Shown here: piece by piece, positions 28,470 through 37,324 of the stretch | Layout: every line of letters begins with the position of its first letter | How positions within the stretch are numbered: position 1 is the first letter of the stretch | Source: Selenomonadales bacterium | GTDB taxonomy: Bacteria > Bacillota > Negativicutes > Sporomusales > UBA7701 | Reading direction: 5' to 3' | NCBI GenBank assembly: GCA_029976065.1 | Contig: JARKNV010000069.1 | Location: 83,692 to 147,691, forward strand | DNA: 64,000 nucleotides | Position numbers and translations under genes: made by a program | Notes under the pieces: model-generated | The model's database searches: none | Seen by the model: the letters and a program-made list of their open reading frames with translations, nothing else | What the model was told of the DNA's origin: nothing

Positions 28470-29291
28470 TTATTTTCCCCCCTTCTTTTCGACCCGGGCG
28501 ATGAGTTTGTCGTATTCGGCGGTGTATTCGGGGGCTTCGCTGCGGTAGAGTTCGCCGACGACGAATTTGCCCTTAAGGTCTTCGGGACGCATTTTGGCTA
28601 CGGCCTGGACCATGACGGCGCTGTCGCGCTGCCAGGCGAGCATGTCGGCGGCGGAGCCCATTTTGTTTTTGCGCCCGTAGGAGATGGGGCATTGGGTGAT
28701 GGCGTCGATGACGGAGAAGCCTTTGTTTTCGATGCCTTTGACGACCAGATCGGTGAGGAGCTGGGCGTGGAAGGCGGTGCCGCGGGCTACGTAGGTGGCG
28801 CCGGCGGCGATGGCCAGGGCGGCGATGTCGAAGGACCGCTCGATGTGGCCGAAGGGGGCGGTGGTGGCTTTGGCGGCCATGGGGGTGAGGGGCGAGTACT
28901 GGCCGCCGGTCATGCCGTAGATGTTGTTGTTGAAGATGACGGTGGTGATGTCGACGTTGCGGCGGGCGGCGTGGATGAAGTGGTTGCCGCCGATGGCGGT
29001 GGAGTCGCCGTCGCCGGTGAGGACGATGACGTTGAGTTCGGGCTTGGCGAGCTTGATGCCGGTGGCGAAGGTGAGGGCGCGGCCATGGGCGGTGTGGACG
29101 GTGTTGAAGTTCATGTAGCCCGAGGCGCGCGACGAGCAGCCGATGCCGGAGACGATGACGGTTTTCTTCTGGTCGAGGCCGAGTTTGTCGACGGCCCGCA
29201 GGATGGCGGCGAGGAGGATGCCGTTGCCGCAGCCGGGGCACCAGATGTGAGGCAGCGCCGACTTGCGGAGATATTTTTCGATGCCGGCCAT
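28470..29291 (-). CDS. korB: 2-oxoacid:ferredoxin oxidoreductase, beta subunit (TPP-binding)
   Basis: PHIWCPGCGNGILL; GDGDSTAIGGNHFIHAARRNVDITTVIFNNNIYGMTGGQYSP. Confidence 0.95.
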   Translation of the reverse strand: MAGIEKYLRKSALPHIWCPGCGNGILLAAILRAVDKLGLDQKKTVIVSGIGCSSRASGYMNFNTVHTAHGRALTFATGIKLAKPELNVIVLTGDGDSTAIGGNHFIHAARRNVDITTVIFNNNIYGMTGGQYSPLTPMAAKATTAPFGHIERSFDIAALAIAAGATYVARGTAFHAQLLTDLVVKGIENKGFSVIDAITQCPISYGRKNKMGSAADMLAWQRDSAVMVQAVAKMRPEDLKGKFVVGELYRSEAPEYTAEYDKLIARVEKKGGK

Positions 29292-30427
29292 TATTTGCCA
29301 CCTCCTGCCTTGATGATGGGATTGAGGATTTCTTCCGGCCGGAAGAGCTCACCGTCGTAGCGGGTGAGGGAGACGACTTTTTCGCGGGGGACGTAGCGTT
29401 CGATTTCGCCGACGAGTTGGCCGTAGTTGAGTTCGGGGACGATGACCGTTTTCGCTTGGGCGGCGGCCCGGGCGACGATTTCGGCCGGGAAGGGCCAGAT
29501 GGTGACGAGGGAAAGGAGGCCGGCTTTGACGCCTTTGGCGCGGGCTTCCTTGACGGCGGCGATGGCCGCGCGGGTGGTGCCTCCGTAGGCGATGACGAGG
29601 ACGTCGGCGTCGGCGGTGAAGTCTTCGTGGTAGATGGTTATTTCGTCTTTGGCCCGCTCGATTTTGGTGTGCAGGCGGTCGATGAGTTCGGTGGTGAGGG
29701 CGTTGTTCTGGGAGGGCATGCCTTTGTAGTCGTGGACGAGGCCGGTGACGTGGTAGTAGTAGCCTTCGCCGAAGTCGGCCATGGGCGCGACGCCGTCGGC
29801 GTCGGGCTTGAAGGCTTGGTATTCTTCGGGCGGCCCGGAGGGGCGCTTGCGGTCGATGACTTCGACTTCGCTCGATTCAGGCAGTTCGACGCGTTCGCGC
29901 ATGTGGCCGATTACTTCGTCGAGGAGGAGGATTACGGGCATGCGGAATTTTTCGGCGAAGTTGAAGGCTTTGACGGTGATGTCGAAGCATTCGCGCACCG
30001 AGGTAGGGCTGAGGGCGATGACGCCGCGGTCGCCGTGGGTGCCCCAGCGGGCCTGCATGACGTCGCCCTGGGCGGGCGAGGTGGGTTTGCCGGTACTGGG
30101 ACCGAGCCGCTGGACGTTGACGATGACGCAGGGGATTTCGGCCATGGCGGCGTAGCCGATGAGTTCCTGTTTGAGCGAGTAGCCGGGGCCGCTGGTGGCG
30201 GTGATGGCCTTGGCGCCGGTGAGGGAGGCGCCGCAGACGGCGCCCATGCTGGCGATTTCGTCTTCCATCTGGATGAATTTGCCGCCGAATTTGGGCAGCA
30301 TTTCGGCGAGGATTTCGGCTATTTCCGTGCTGGGGGTGATGGGATAACCGGCGAAGAAGGTTACGCCGGCCGCCAGTGCGCCGACGGCGCAGGCCTGGTT
30401 GCCTTGCATGAGTTGTGCTTTAGCCAT
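29291..30427 (-). CDS. korA: 2-oxoacid:ferredoxin oxidoreductase, alpha subunit
   Basis: GNQACAVGALAAGVTFFAGYPITPSTEIAEIL; TSGPGYSLKQELIGYA. Confidence 0.95.
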   Translation of the reverse strand: MAKAQLMQGNQACAVGALAAGVTFFAGYPITPSTEIAEILAEMLPKFGGKFIQMEDEIASMGAVCGASLTGAKAITATSGPGYSLKQELIGYAAMAEIPCVIVNVQRLGPSTGKPTSPAQGDVMQARWGTHGDRGVIALSPTSVRECFDITVKAFNFAEKFRMPVILLLDEVIGHMRERVELPESSEVEVIDRKRPSGPPEEYQAFKPDADGVAPMADFGEGYYYHVTGLVHDYKGMPSQNNALTTELIDRLHTKIERAKDEITIYHEDFTADADVLVIAYGGTTRAAIAAVKEARAKGVKAGLLSLVTIWPFPAEIVARAAAQAKTVIVPELNYGQLVGEIERYVPREKVVSLTRYDGELFRPEEILNPIIKAGGGK

Positions 30428-30626
30428 TGCTATCCCCCTTTCCGGGTTTGATTACTTTGATGGCAAAGTCCGGACAGCGCAGTTCGCACTGGCCGCAGGC
30501 GATGCATTTGTCGGGATCGGTGACGTAAATCTTGCCTTTGTCGTTGAGGGCGAGGATTTTCTTGGGGCAGAAGGCCACGCAGATGCCGCAACCTTTGCAG
30601 TATTTCTGGGTGATATCGAGCGCCAC
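30420..30626 (-). CDS. korD: 2-oxoacid:ferredoxin oxidoreductase, delta (4Fe-4S ferredoxin) subunit
   Basis: CKGCGICVAFCPKKI and CIACGQCELRCPDFAI; GTG start at 30626 preceded by GGAGGTGTTGAC. Confidence 0.92.
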   Translation of the reverse strand: MALDITQKYCKGCGICVAFCPKKILALNDKGKIYVTDPDKCIACGQCELRCPDFAIKVIKPGKGDSNG

Positions 30627-30758
30627 GTCAACACCTCCTGAATATTGGGCCACAAGCTGGTCTGATTGCCTTGTGCTTTACCATTAGCCTGTCTCGCCGG
30701 CGGCCGGTATTATTCCGGCGCCGCCGGGTCCGTCGGCGGCCTATGTTTTTCGGGGCAA

Positions 30759-30999
30759 TGTATACAAAAAACATTGGTTCTATGGATACATGGCCCTAAG
30801 CACACCCATAGCCGGGCATCTCTACCCGGCTACGATCAGCAACGTTGCTGCGGCTTACAAGCATATTTATGGCTGTAACAGCTGTTTTCTCTATCGGAAC
30901 AGATTTTCCTGCCAAGACTACATGAAAATTCCTTAACAGTCTAAAAACTACAATCCGGTTGTCAAACCGACACACATGCATTGTGAGTATTGTATACAA
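30759..30999. promoter_or_regulatory. Two TGTATACA palindromes (30759-30766 and 30990-30999) in the kor upstream region, candidate operators
   Basis: TGTATACA and TTGTATACAA; resemble GntR-type half-site arrangement. Confidence 0.4.
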
Positions 31000-31030
31000 A
31001 GTACTTAGCTTGCAAGCCGGCTTTCCGCGG

Positions 31031-31067
31031 AAAGGCCATAGCCGGGCTACGACCCGGCTATGGCTTT
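31031..31067 (-). terminator. Intrinsic terminator downstream of the TRAP permease
   Basis: AAAGGCCATAGCCGGG-CTACGA-CCCGGCTATGGCTTT. Confidence 0.8.
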
Positions 31068-31092
31068 AATTTGTGTTAAAATACCAGGCAGG

Positions 31093-33027
31093 TCAGGCGG
31101 AGGCTTTGGCCTTTTGCAGTTTCTTCCGTTTGAGGTACTGGAAGAACATCAGCGCGGCCAGGACGCCGGCGCCGATGGCGTCGGTGTATAGGCCGGGGTC
31201 GATGAGCATCAGGCCGCCGAAGAAGAACAGCAGCCGCATCGGCATGCTGGCGGGAGCCAGGAAGTAGCCGATCATTGCCGCGCTCAGGCCGACCATGCCG
31301 AAAAGCGCGGTGCAGGTGCTCCACAGCACGGTCAGGGGGGTGGCGTTGATCATCAGCAGGGTTGGGTTTAGTACGAAGATGTACGGTACGACGAAGGCGG
31401 CGATGGCGAGCTTCGAGGCGTTGATGCCGGTGCGCATCGGATCGCTGCCGGCGATGCCCGCCCCGGCGAAGGCCGCGAGGGCGACCGGCGGGGTGACGTC
31501 GGCGATGATGCCGAAGTAGAAAGCGAACATGTGGGCCGCCAGCACGGGCACGCCCATCTGGAGGAGCGCCGGGGCGGCGATGGTGGAGGTGATGACGTAG
31601 TTGGCGGTGGTGGGAACGCCCATGCCGAGGATGAGGGAGGTGATCATGGTGAAGAACATGGCGGGCAAGAGCTTGCCGCCGGCCAGATCGAGCAGCGCCG
31701 ATGCGAGCTTAAGGCCGACGCCGGTTTTGGTGACGACGCCGATGATGATGCCGGCGGTAGCGCAGGCGATGAGGACGCCCAGCACCGCTTTGGCGCCTTT
31801 CTCGAGGCCGAGGACGACGTCTTTGGCGCTGATGCGGGTGGATTTGCGCAGGCAGGAGGCGCCGATGGCAAGGAAGATGGCCCACAGGGCGGCGCGCATC
31901 GGCGTGTAGCCGGCGACGAGCAGATAGACGATGACGATGAGCGGGATGGCCAGATGGCCGCGCTCGACCAAGAGTTCTTTAAATTTGGGCAGCTCGCTGC
32001 GGGGGATGCCCTGAAGGCCGTGTTTTTTCGCCTCAAGATGGACGCCGATCCAGACGCCGCTGTAATAAAGGAGCGCCGGGATGACGGCGGCGGTGACAAC
32101 ATTAATGTAGGGTATGCCGATGAATTCGGCCATGAGGAAGGCGGCGGCGCCCATGACGGGCGGCATAAGCTGACCGCCGGTGGAGGCGGTGGCTTCGACG
32201 GCGCCGGCGAATTCGGGCTTGTAGCCGAGCTTCTTCATCATGGGGATGGTGAAGCTGCCGGTGCCGACGACGTTGGCGACCGAACTGCCGGAGACGGTAC
32301 CCATGAGGCCGCTGGACAGGACGGCTACCTTGGCCGGTCCGCCGCTGGCCCAGCCGGCGACGGCGTTGGCGATGTCGATGAAGAATTTGCCAAGGCCGGT
32401 GGTTTCAAGGTAAGAGCCGAACAGGATGAAGAGGAAGATGAAGGTGGACGAAACGCCGAGCGGGATGCCGAAGATGCCTTCGGTGGTGTAGAAGAGGTGG
32501 TCGATCAGTTCATCCATGCCGACGCCGCGGTGAGCCAGAATGGGCGGCATGTAGGGGCCGGCGAAGGCGTAGATGAGGAAGCCGGTGGCGACGATGACCA
32601 TCGGCCAGCCTACCGCCCTTCTCGCGGCTTCCATTACCAGAAAGAGGCCGAGGACGCCGACGACGATGTCGAGGGTTGTGGGCATGGCAGCCCGGGTGAC
32701 GAGTTCCTCGTAAAAGACGACGATGTACATCGGCGCCGCCCCCCCCACTATCGCCAGCAGGACGTCGAGCGGATGGACCTTGTCCCGGGGCCAGCTGCGC
32801 CGGGTCGGGTAGAGGAGGAAGATGAGCGTCAGGCCGAACCCGAGGTGGATGGCGCGCTGCAGCGCGGCGTCAAGTACCCCGAAGACTGCGGTATACAGTT
32901 GGAACAGCGAGAAGCAGATGGCGATGGCCATGACGATTTTCGCCATTAAGCCTTTCAGGGTCCTGGTGTCTGATTCGCGATCATATTTCGCCAGTACCTC
33001 TTCGGCGGTAAGGATTTTTTTCTCCAA
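31093..33027 (-). CDS. TRAP transporter, fused permease (DctQM type, TAXI-associated)
   Basis: 644-aa polytopic protein; VSGSSVANVVGTGSFTIPMMKKLGYKPEFAGAVEATASTGGQLMPPVMGAAAFLMAEF. Confidence 0.94.
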   Translation of the reverse strand: MEKKILTAEEVLAKYDRESDTRTLKGLMAKIVMAIAICFSLFQLYTAVFGVLDAALQRAIHLGFGLTLIFLLYPTRRSWPRDKVHPLDVLLAIVGGAAPMYIVVFYEELVTRAAMPTTLDIVVGVLGLFLVMEAARRAVGWPMVIVATGFLIYAFAGPYMPPILAHRGVGMDELIDHLFYTTEGIFGIPLGVSSTFIFLFILFGSYLETTGLGKFFIDIANAVAGWASGGPAKVAVLSSGLMGTVSGSSVANVVGTGSFTIPMMKKLGYKPEFAGAVEATASTGGQLMPPVMGAAAFLMAEFIGIPYINVVTAAVIPALLYYSGVWIGVHLEAKKHGLQGIPRSELPKFKELLVERGHLAIPLIVIVYLLVAGYTPMRAALWAIFLAIGASCLRKSTRISAKDVVLGLEKGAKAVLGVLIACATAGIIIGVVTKTGVGLKLASALLDLAGGKLLPAMFFTMITSLILGMGVPTTANYVITSTIAAPALLQMGVPVLAAHMFAFYFGIIADVTPPVALAAFAGAGIAGSDPMRTGINASKLAIAAFVVPYIFVLNPTLLMINATPLTVLWSTCTALFGMVGLSAAMIGYFLAPASMPMRLLFFFGGLMLIDPGLYTDAIGAGVLAALMFFQYLKRKKLQKAKASA

Positions 33028-33058
33028 TTAAGCCGCCTCCTTTCACGGAATGAATGAG

Positions 33059-33580
33059 TCAGTCATTATGCAGCCACTTGTAGTAGTATGGCTTAACGCG
33101 GATGGTTACGAACGCTCCTCCCTCGTGAAGGGCGTAAAGGGGAATGGTTTGATTGTGCACTTCGAGAACAAGCCCCGCTATGGACCCGGCATGGACGGAT
33201 AATTGGTCGAAGCGGCGGCCTATGCCGGTAAGGACGAAGTCGTTGCCCTGGCGGGCAAAATGGCCTTCGCCGGGCAGGAAAGGCAGCCCAACGCCATAAG
33301 TCTGATAGACTGTTGATTCGAGAACCAGTTCGTCGGCAGCCACAATGGAAAAAGTCTCCGCTACAGGCGTCTTTTGCACCGAGTGAGTGTATTTTAAGCT
33401 GAAGGTATCGCCTTTGCTGACAGGAATAGTCATACGTTTTCCCTGGTCTGTCGCGATGAATAGGCACAGCTTCATGGACAGAAACAGGCCGCCGATTATT
33501 AGCCCCACAGCCAGAAAGGCGATACCCAGCAAGGTTTTCGCCCTAACGCCGGTTGGCCAGCCTTTCACGCGATTGAACAT
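33059..33580 (-). CDS. DUF1850 domain protein
   Basis: FSLKYTHSVQKTPVAETFSI pattern; typical TAXI-TRAP neighbour. Confidence 0.8.
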   Translation of the reverse strand: MFNRVKGWPTGVRAKTLLGIAFLAVGLIIGGLFLSMKLCLFIATDQGKRMTIPVSKGDTFSLKYTHSVQKTPVAETFSIVAADELVLESTVYQTYGVGLPFLPGEGHFARQGNDFVLTGIGRRFDQLSVHAGSIAGLVLEVHNQTIPLYALHEGGAFVTIRVKPYYYKWLHND

Positions 33581-33671
33581 TTTACAACTCCAGTCTTGCC
33601 AGAAAAAGCCGGGAATCGGCAGACCCGATCCCCGGCACGCTTACTATAAGGTTGACCCTACAAGACAAGGC

Positions 33672-34640
33672 TTATTTCTCTTTGAAGAATTTTTCCGCGC
33701 CAGCATGCAGCTTGATGGACATGCCGTCCTGCGCGGTAGCCTTGGTGATGCCCTTGCCTACGGCATGGGCGGCCTTGATGCGGTCAAGGTTGCCGTAAAT
33801 GGCCTTGGTAATGGCGTAGACGGTGTCGGCGTCCATTTTGTCGGCGACGACGAGCATGGCCTGAACGGCAACGGCGTCGGCTTCGGCGGCCTGCCCCTGA
33901 TAGGTGTTGGCGGGAATCTTAACCTTGGTGTAGAACGGGTATTTCTTGATCAGGGAGTCTGCTTGGGCGGCCTCGATGGGAACGAGGACGATCTTGTTCT
34001 GGACGGCGATATCCTGGATGGCGGCGGTGGGGTGGCCGGCGGTTACGAAGGCCACGTCGACGTTGCCGTCTTTCAGGCCGCTGGCGGCTTCACCGAAGGA
34101 GAGATACTGAACTTTGATGTCGTTGTAGGTGATGCCGTACTGTTCGAGAATCTGGCGGGCGTTGGCTTCGGTTCCGCTGCCGCGGGCACCGACGGCGACC
34201 CGCTTGCCTTTAAGGTCGGCAATCGATTTGATGCCGGCTTTTTCAAGCGCGACGATCTGGATGGTTTCCGGGTAGAGGGTGGCAATGCCTTTGAAGTTGT
34301 CGACTTTCTTGTCCTTGAACATTTCGGTGCCGTTGACGGCATAATAGGCGATGTCGTTCTGAATCAGCGCAAGGTCGACTTTACCGTCTTTCAACATGTT
34401 TACGTTGGCGACGGAGGCTCCGGTGCTCTGGGCACTGGCGTTGGCGCCGGGAACGTTCTTGTTGATTATTTCCGCCATGGCTCCGCCCAGCGGGAAGTAG
34501 GTGCCTGCCGTGCCACCGGTGGCGATGTTAATGAATTTTTGCGCAGCAGGTTTCGGTTGTTCTTTGGCGCCGCCGCCGCAACCGGCGATAAGACCGGCGA
34601 CCATAACCACTACAACCAGGAACGCGAGAGTCTTTTTCAT
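33672..34640 (-). CDS. TAXI family TRAP transporter solute-binding lipoprotein
   Basis: Lipobox (VAGLIAGCGG); FINIATGGTAGTYFPLGGAMAEIINKN; VGARGSGTEANARQIL. Confidence 0.95.
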   Translation of the reverse strand: MKKTLAFLVVVVMVAGLIAGCGGGAKEQPKPAAQKFINIATGGTAGTYFPLGGAMAEIINKNVPGANASAQSTGASVANVNMLKDGKVDLALIQNDIAYYAVNGTEMFKDKKVDNFKGIATLYPETIQIVALEKAGIKSIADLKGKRVAVGARGSGTEANARQILEQYGITYNDIKVQYLSFGEAASGLKDGNVDVAFVTAGHPTAAIQDIAVQNKIVLVPIEAAQADSLIKKYPFYTKVKIPANTYQGQAAEADAVAVQAMLVVADKMDADTVYAITKAIYGNLDRIKAAHAVGKGITKATAQDGMSIKLHAGAEKFFKEK

Positions 34641-34816
34641 TCTTTCCCCTCCTCAGTAGATTTATGGATAACATTATTGTTTTTTCGCTGTTGATAAAGG
34701 TTTTCCTGCTTGCATGAACGTACAGACAGGCGAGAATTAGCCGCCACTACAAGAGGATACAAAATCCTTCAAAAAAAAACGTTAATCCTCAAAGGAAAAA
34801 CATCTGTGAACAATAA

Positions 34817-34969
34817 TCAGTTTTCCGAGGTGTCGGCAACGCGTTTACGGACATAGTACATGACCGCCAGCCAGAGGATAAATCCCGGTCCGGCGATCAA
34901 CGGATTGATCAAGAGGCAAAAGATGAAGCCAATAATTACCGGCCAGATATATGAGTGCACGAGTTCCAC
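34817..34969 (-). CDS. Small 50-aa membrane protein, unlisted in the ORF track
   Basis: GGAGGTGAAAGC-GTG; VELVHSYIWPVIIGFIFCLLINPLIAGPGFILWLAVMYYVRKRVADTSEN*; hydrophobic. Confidence 0.65.
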   Translation of the reverse strand: MELVHSYIWPVIIGFIFCLLINPLIAGPGFILWLAVMYYVRKRVADTSEN

Positions 34970-35106
34970 GCTTTCACCTCCCCGCCCTTCTTCATTTCAC
35001 TAGTATTATGGCCGGCGCATGGCGTCATTAAACGGTTGGTGGGCGCGGCGCGGGGAAAATGATATAATGGTCGTGTTACCGAGAGATGACGGAAAGGACG
35101 TGCTTC

Positions 35107-35466
35107 ATGGATAATCCGGCCACTGGACTGAACATTAAACTTGCCCGCACGCTTTGGTTCAATACTTACCGCGCCATGGTCGAGGATTCCGCCGGCGAGT
35201 ATCTGGCCTCACTGCGGCTTATCCCGGCGATTCCGTTGGACCGCGACAGCGTGCCCGCCGACGCGCCGGAGGCGGAACCGTATCTGCTGGTGCTGGTAGA
35301 GGACGCGGTGTTTTCCGAGGAGGAGCTGATCAATTTCGAGGGCGAAGTTGCCGGCCTGCTGCTGGAGCGGATGGCTCAGCCCGATTTCAACCCCGCTTTC
35401 TGCCAGTTTGCTTATCCCTCGGCGCCGCGAGGCGCGGGCCCGCAAGTGATGGAGCTGGGGAGCTAG
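35107..35466 (+). CDS. Hypothetical protein
   Basis: MDNPATGLNIKLARTLWF...; the ATG at 35107 (GAAAGGA upstream) is preferred over 35086. Confidence 0.6.
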   Translation: MDNPATGLNIKLARTLWFNTYRAMVEDSAGEYLASLRLIPAIPLDRDSVPADAPEAEPYLLVLVEDAVFSEEELINFEGEVAGLLLERMAQPDFNPAFCQFAYPSAPRGAGPQVMELGS

Positions 35467-35477
35467 CTATTATGGTA

Positions 35478-35515
35478 AACGAAAAGAGAGTGCCGCAAGG
35501 CACTCTCTTTTCGTT
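35478..35515. terminator. Intrinsic terminator
   Basis: AACGAAAAGAGAGTGCC-GCAA-GGCACTCTCTTTTCGTT, perfect 17-bp stem. Confidence 0.9.
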
Positions 35516-35539
35516 CTCTTTCTATTATTGAATTCCCGC

Positions 35540-35770
35540 GGCCGTTCAGAAGTCCCCGGATGCAAGGCGCACCGGATAAGCAGACACACAACGCTTTAGC
35601 GTTGATGTGATCGCTTATCCCCGACAGGGTGCGAGCGCTTGCTAGCGTACTTGGTTGCGTACGCTAGCAAGCGCTCTGAGGAGCAAGTGCGCAAGTTCTT
35701 AGCGCTTTAGTGCTTAGAACTGCGGCCTGCCCCTTGCGGGTACGACGCAGACGGGGGCTTATCAACGGCC
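35540..35770. repeat. Intergenic structured repeat, copy 2 (modules A and B)
   Basis: GGCCGTTCAGAAGTCCCCGGATGCAAGGCGCACCGG...GAGGAGC...CGCAGACGGGGGCTTATCAACGGCC. Confidence 0.87.
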
Positions 35771-37309
35771 GATTCCTTTTTTGTAAACGGCGTGGCGTTC
35801 GAATTCCGCAATTTTTTTGTACCCCGGCAGCGGCGCGCCGCCTTTGCCGACAAGCAGGTATACTTCGGGCCGGCCGGCGGTGCGGGCGGTAAAAGCGTCC
35901 ACCGCTTCGGTGGGCATGGTGTATTTACCGGCCCATACTCCCTGGGGCGAGGCAACTGTTCCGACGAGTTGCGGGATGACGTAGCCGCTGTAAAAGACGG
36001 CGGAGGTGGCGTATTCGCCGATGATGGCGACGGTGGCGCCGGCGGGCGGCAGGGCGGCGGCGGCGTGCTTGGCGGAGCGTTCGGCGGCCATGGGGACAAG
36101 CACTTGGTGGATGAGCAGCAGGCTTACGACCAGGACAGCGGCGCCGGCGGCCAGCGGTTGACGAAAGGGTTCCCCCTTGTACCCCAGCCATAGCACGGCA
36201 GCCGCGCCGGTAACGGCAGCCAGTTGGAGAGGCCACCATGCGGCTTCCGGCAGCCATATGCCGCCGACGGCAAAAACGGCCAGCAACAGCGTCGCCGGCA
36301 GGGAGAGCCAGAGCAGGGGCTTGGGGCGGCCGGCCGACATTTTGTCGAGTTCGCCGGCCACGAGGACGGCGGCGGGGAACAGGGCGGGAAATACGTAGGT
36401 GAGGTATTTGGTGGCCATAAGGGTGTAAAAGGCGATGAATACGCCCGTCCATACGGCCAGGAAGGCGAAGTGCGGCCGCCGGCGCCCGGCAACGAGGGCG
36501 CGCAGGAAAACGCCCGTCCAGGGCAGGAGGCTGACGGGGAAGACGATGAGGTAGTAGTAGAAGACGTTGTCCTGGGGATGCTCGGAAACGGTGGCCCGCA
36601 GGTAGTTGTGGAGGCCGAGGAAGGTGTCGACGAAGTCGCGGCCGTGGACGGCGTACATGACGAGGTACCAGGGAGCGGCGACGGCGAGGAAGACGGCCGC
36701 GCCGGTAAAGAGGCGCAGGCGGCCGAGGAGTTCCCAGCGGCGGGTTATCGCGATGTAGGCGAACAGGACAAGGACGGGCATGACGAGGCCGACCGGACCC
36801 TTGGTGAGGACGGACAGGCCGGCGGCGGCGTAGGCGGGGATGAACCAGCCCCTCCCCTCCCCTTTCAGTCCGAGGTAGAAAGCGGCGAGGCTGACGCTGC
36901 CGAAAAAGAACAGGACGGCGTCGGTGATGACCATCCTGGCGATTACCCAGTATTCGAGCGAGGTGCCGAGGACAACGGCGGCCAGCACTCCGGCCGAGCC
37001 GCTGCCGTAAAGCCGGGCGGCGAACCAGGCGGCGAAGGCTACGCCGGCGGCGCTGAAGAGGGCGGCCGGGAAACGGGCCGCGAATTCGCCGATGCCGAAG
37101 ATTTTGTAGCTGGCGGCGATCAGCCAGTAGATCATGGCCGGCTTGTCGTACCAGAACTGGCCATAGATTTGAGGGGACAGCCAGTCGCCGCTGAGGAACA
37201 TTTCCTTGGCGGTAAGGGCGTAATTGGCTTCCACCGGGTCGGTTACGGGGATGAGGCCGTTAAAGGGCAGGAATACTGCCAGTGCGGCCAGGAAGATGAG
37301 CAGGGGCAT
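35762..37309 (-). CDS. Glycosyltransferase family 39 (ArnT-like)
   Basis: PVTDPVEANYALTAKEMFLSGDWLSPQIYGQFWYDKPAMIYWLIAASYKIFG; polytopic. Confidence 0.9.
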   Translation of the reverse strand: MPLLIFLAALAVFLPFNGLIPVTDPVEANYALTAKEMFLSGDWLSPQIYGQFWYDKPAMIYWLIAASYKIFGIGEFAARFPAALFSAAGVAFAAWFAARLYGSGSAGVLAAVVLGTSLEYWVIARMVITDAVLFFFGSVSLAAFYLGLKGEGRGWFIPAYAAAGLSVLTKGPVGLVMPVLVLFAYIAITRRWELLGRLRLFTGAAVFLAVAAPWYLVMYAVHGRDFVDTFLGLHNYLRATVSEHPQDNVFYYYLIVFPVSLLPWTGVFLRALVAGRRRPHFAFLAVWTGVFIAFYTLMATKYLTYVFPALFPAAVLVAGELDKMSAGRPKPLLWLSLPATLLLAVFAVGGIWLPEAAWWPLQLAAVTGAAAVLWLGYKGEPFRQPLAAGAAVLVVSLLLIHQVLVPMAAERSAKHAAAALPPAGATVAIIGEYATSAVFYSGYVIPQLVGTVASPQGVWAGKYTMPTEAVDAFTARTAGRPEVYLLVGKGGAPLPGYKKIAEFERHAVYKKGIGR

Positions 37310-37324
37310 TGTCCTGTCCTTTCG

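Noticed and set aside
30796-30999. 67-aa minus-strand ORF in the kor upstream region
   Set aside because: Overlaps hairpins and palindromes; no SD or homology pattern
31531-32949. 472-aa plus-strand ORF opposite the TRAP permease
   Set aside because: Antisense composition artefact (G/D/A/E-rich)
35707-36099. ORFs spanning repeat copies (35707..36099, 13624..13878, 42396..42623, 45706..45933, 61050..61304)
   Set aside because: Arise from repeat sequence and antisense frames; frame not preserved among copies
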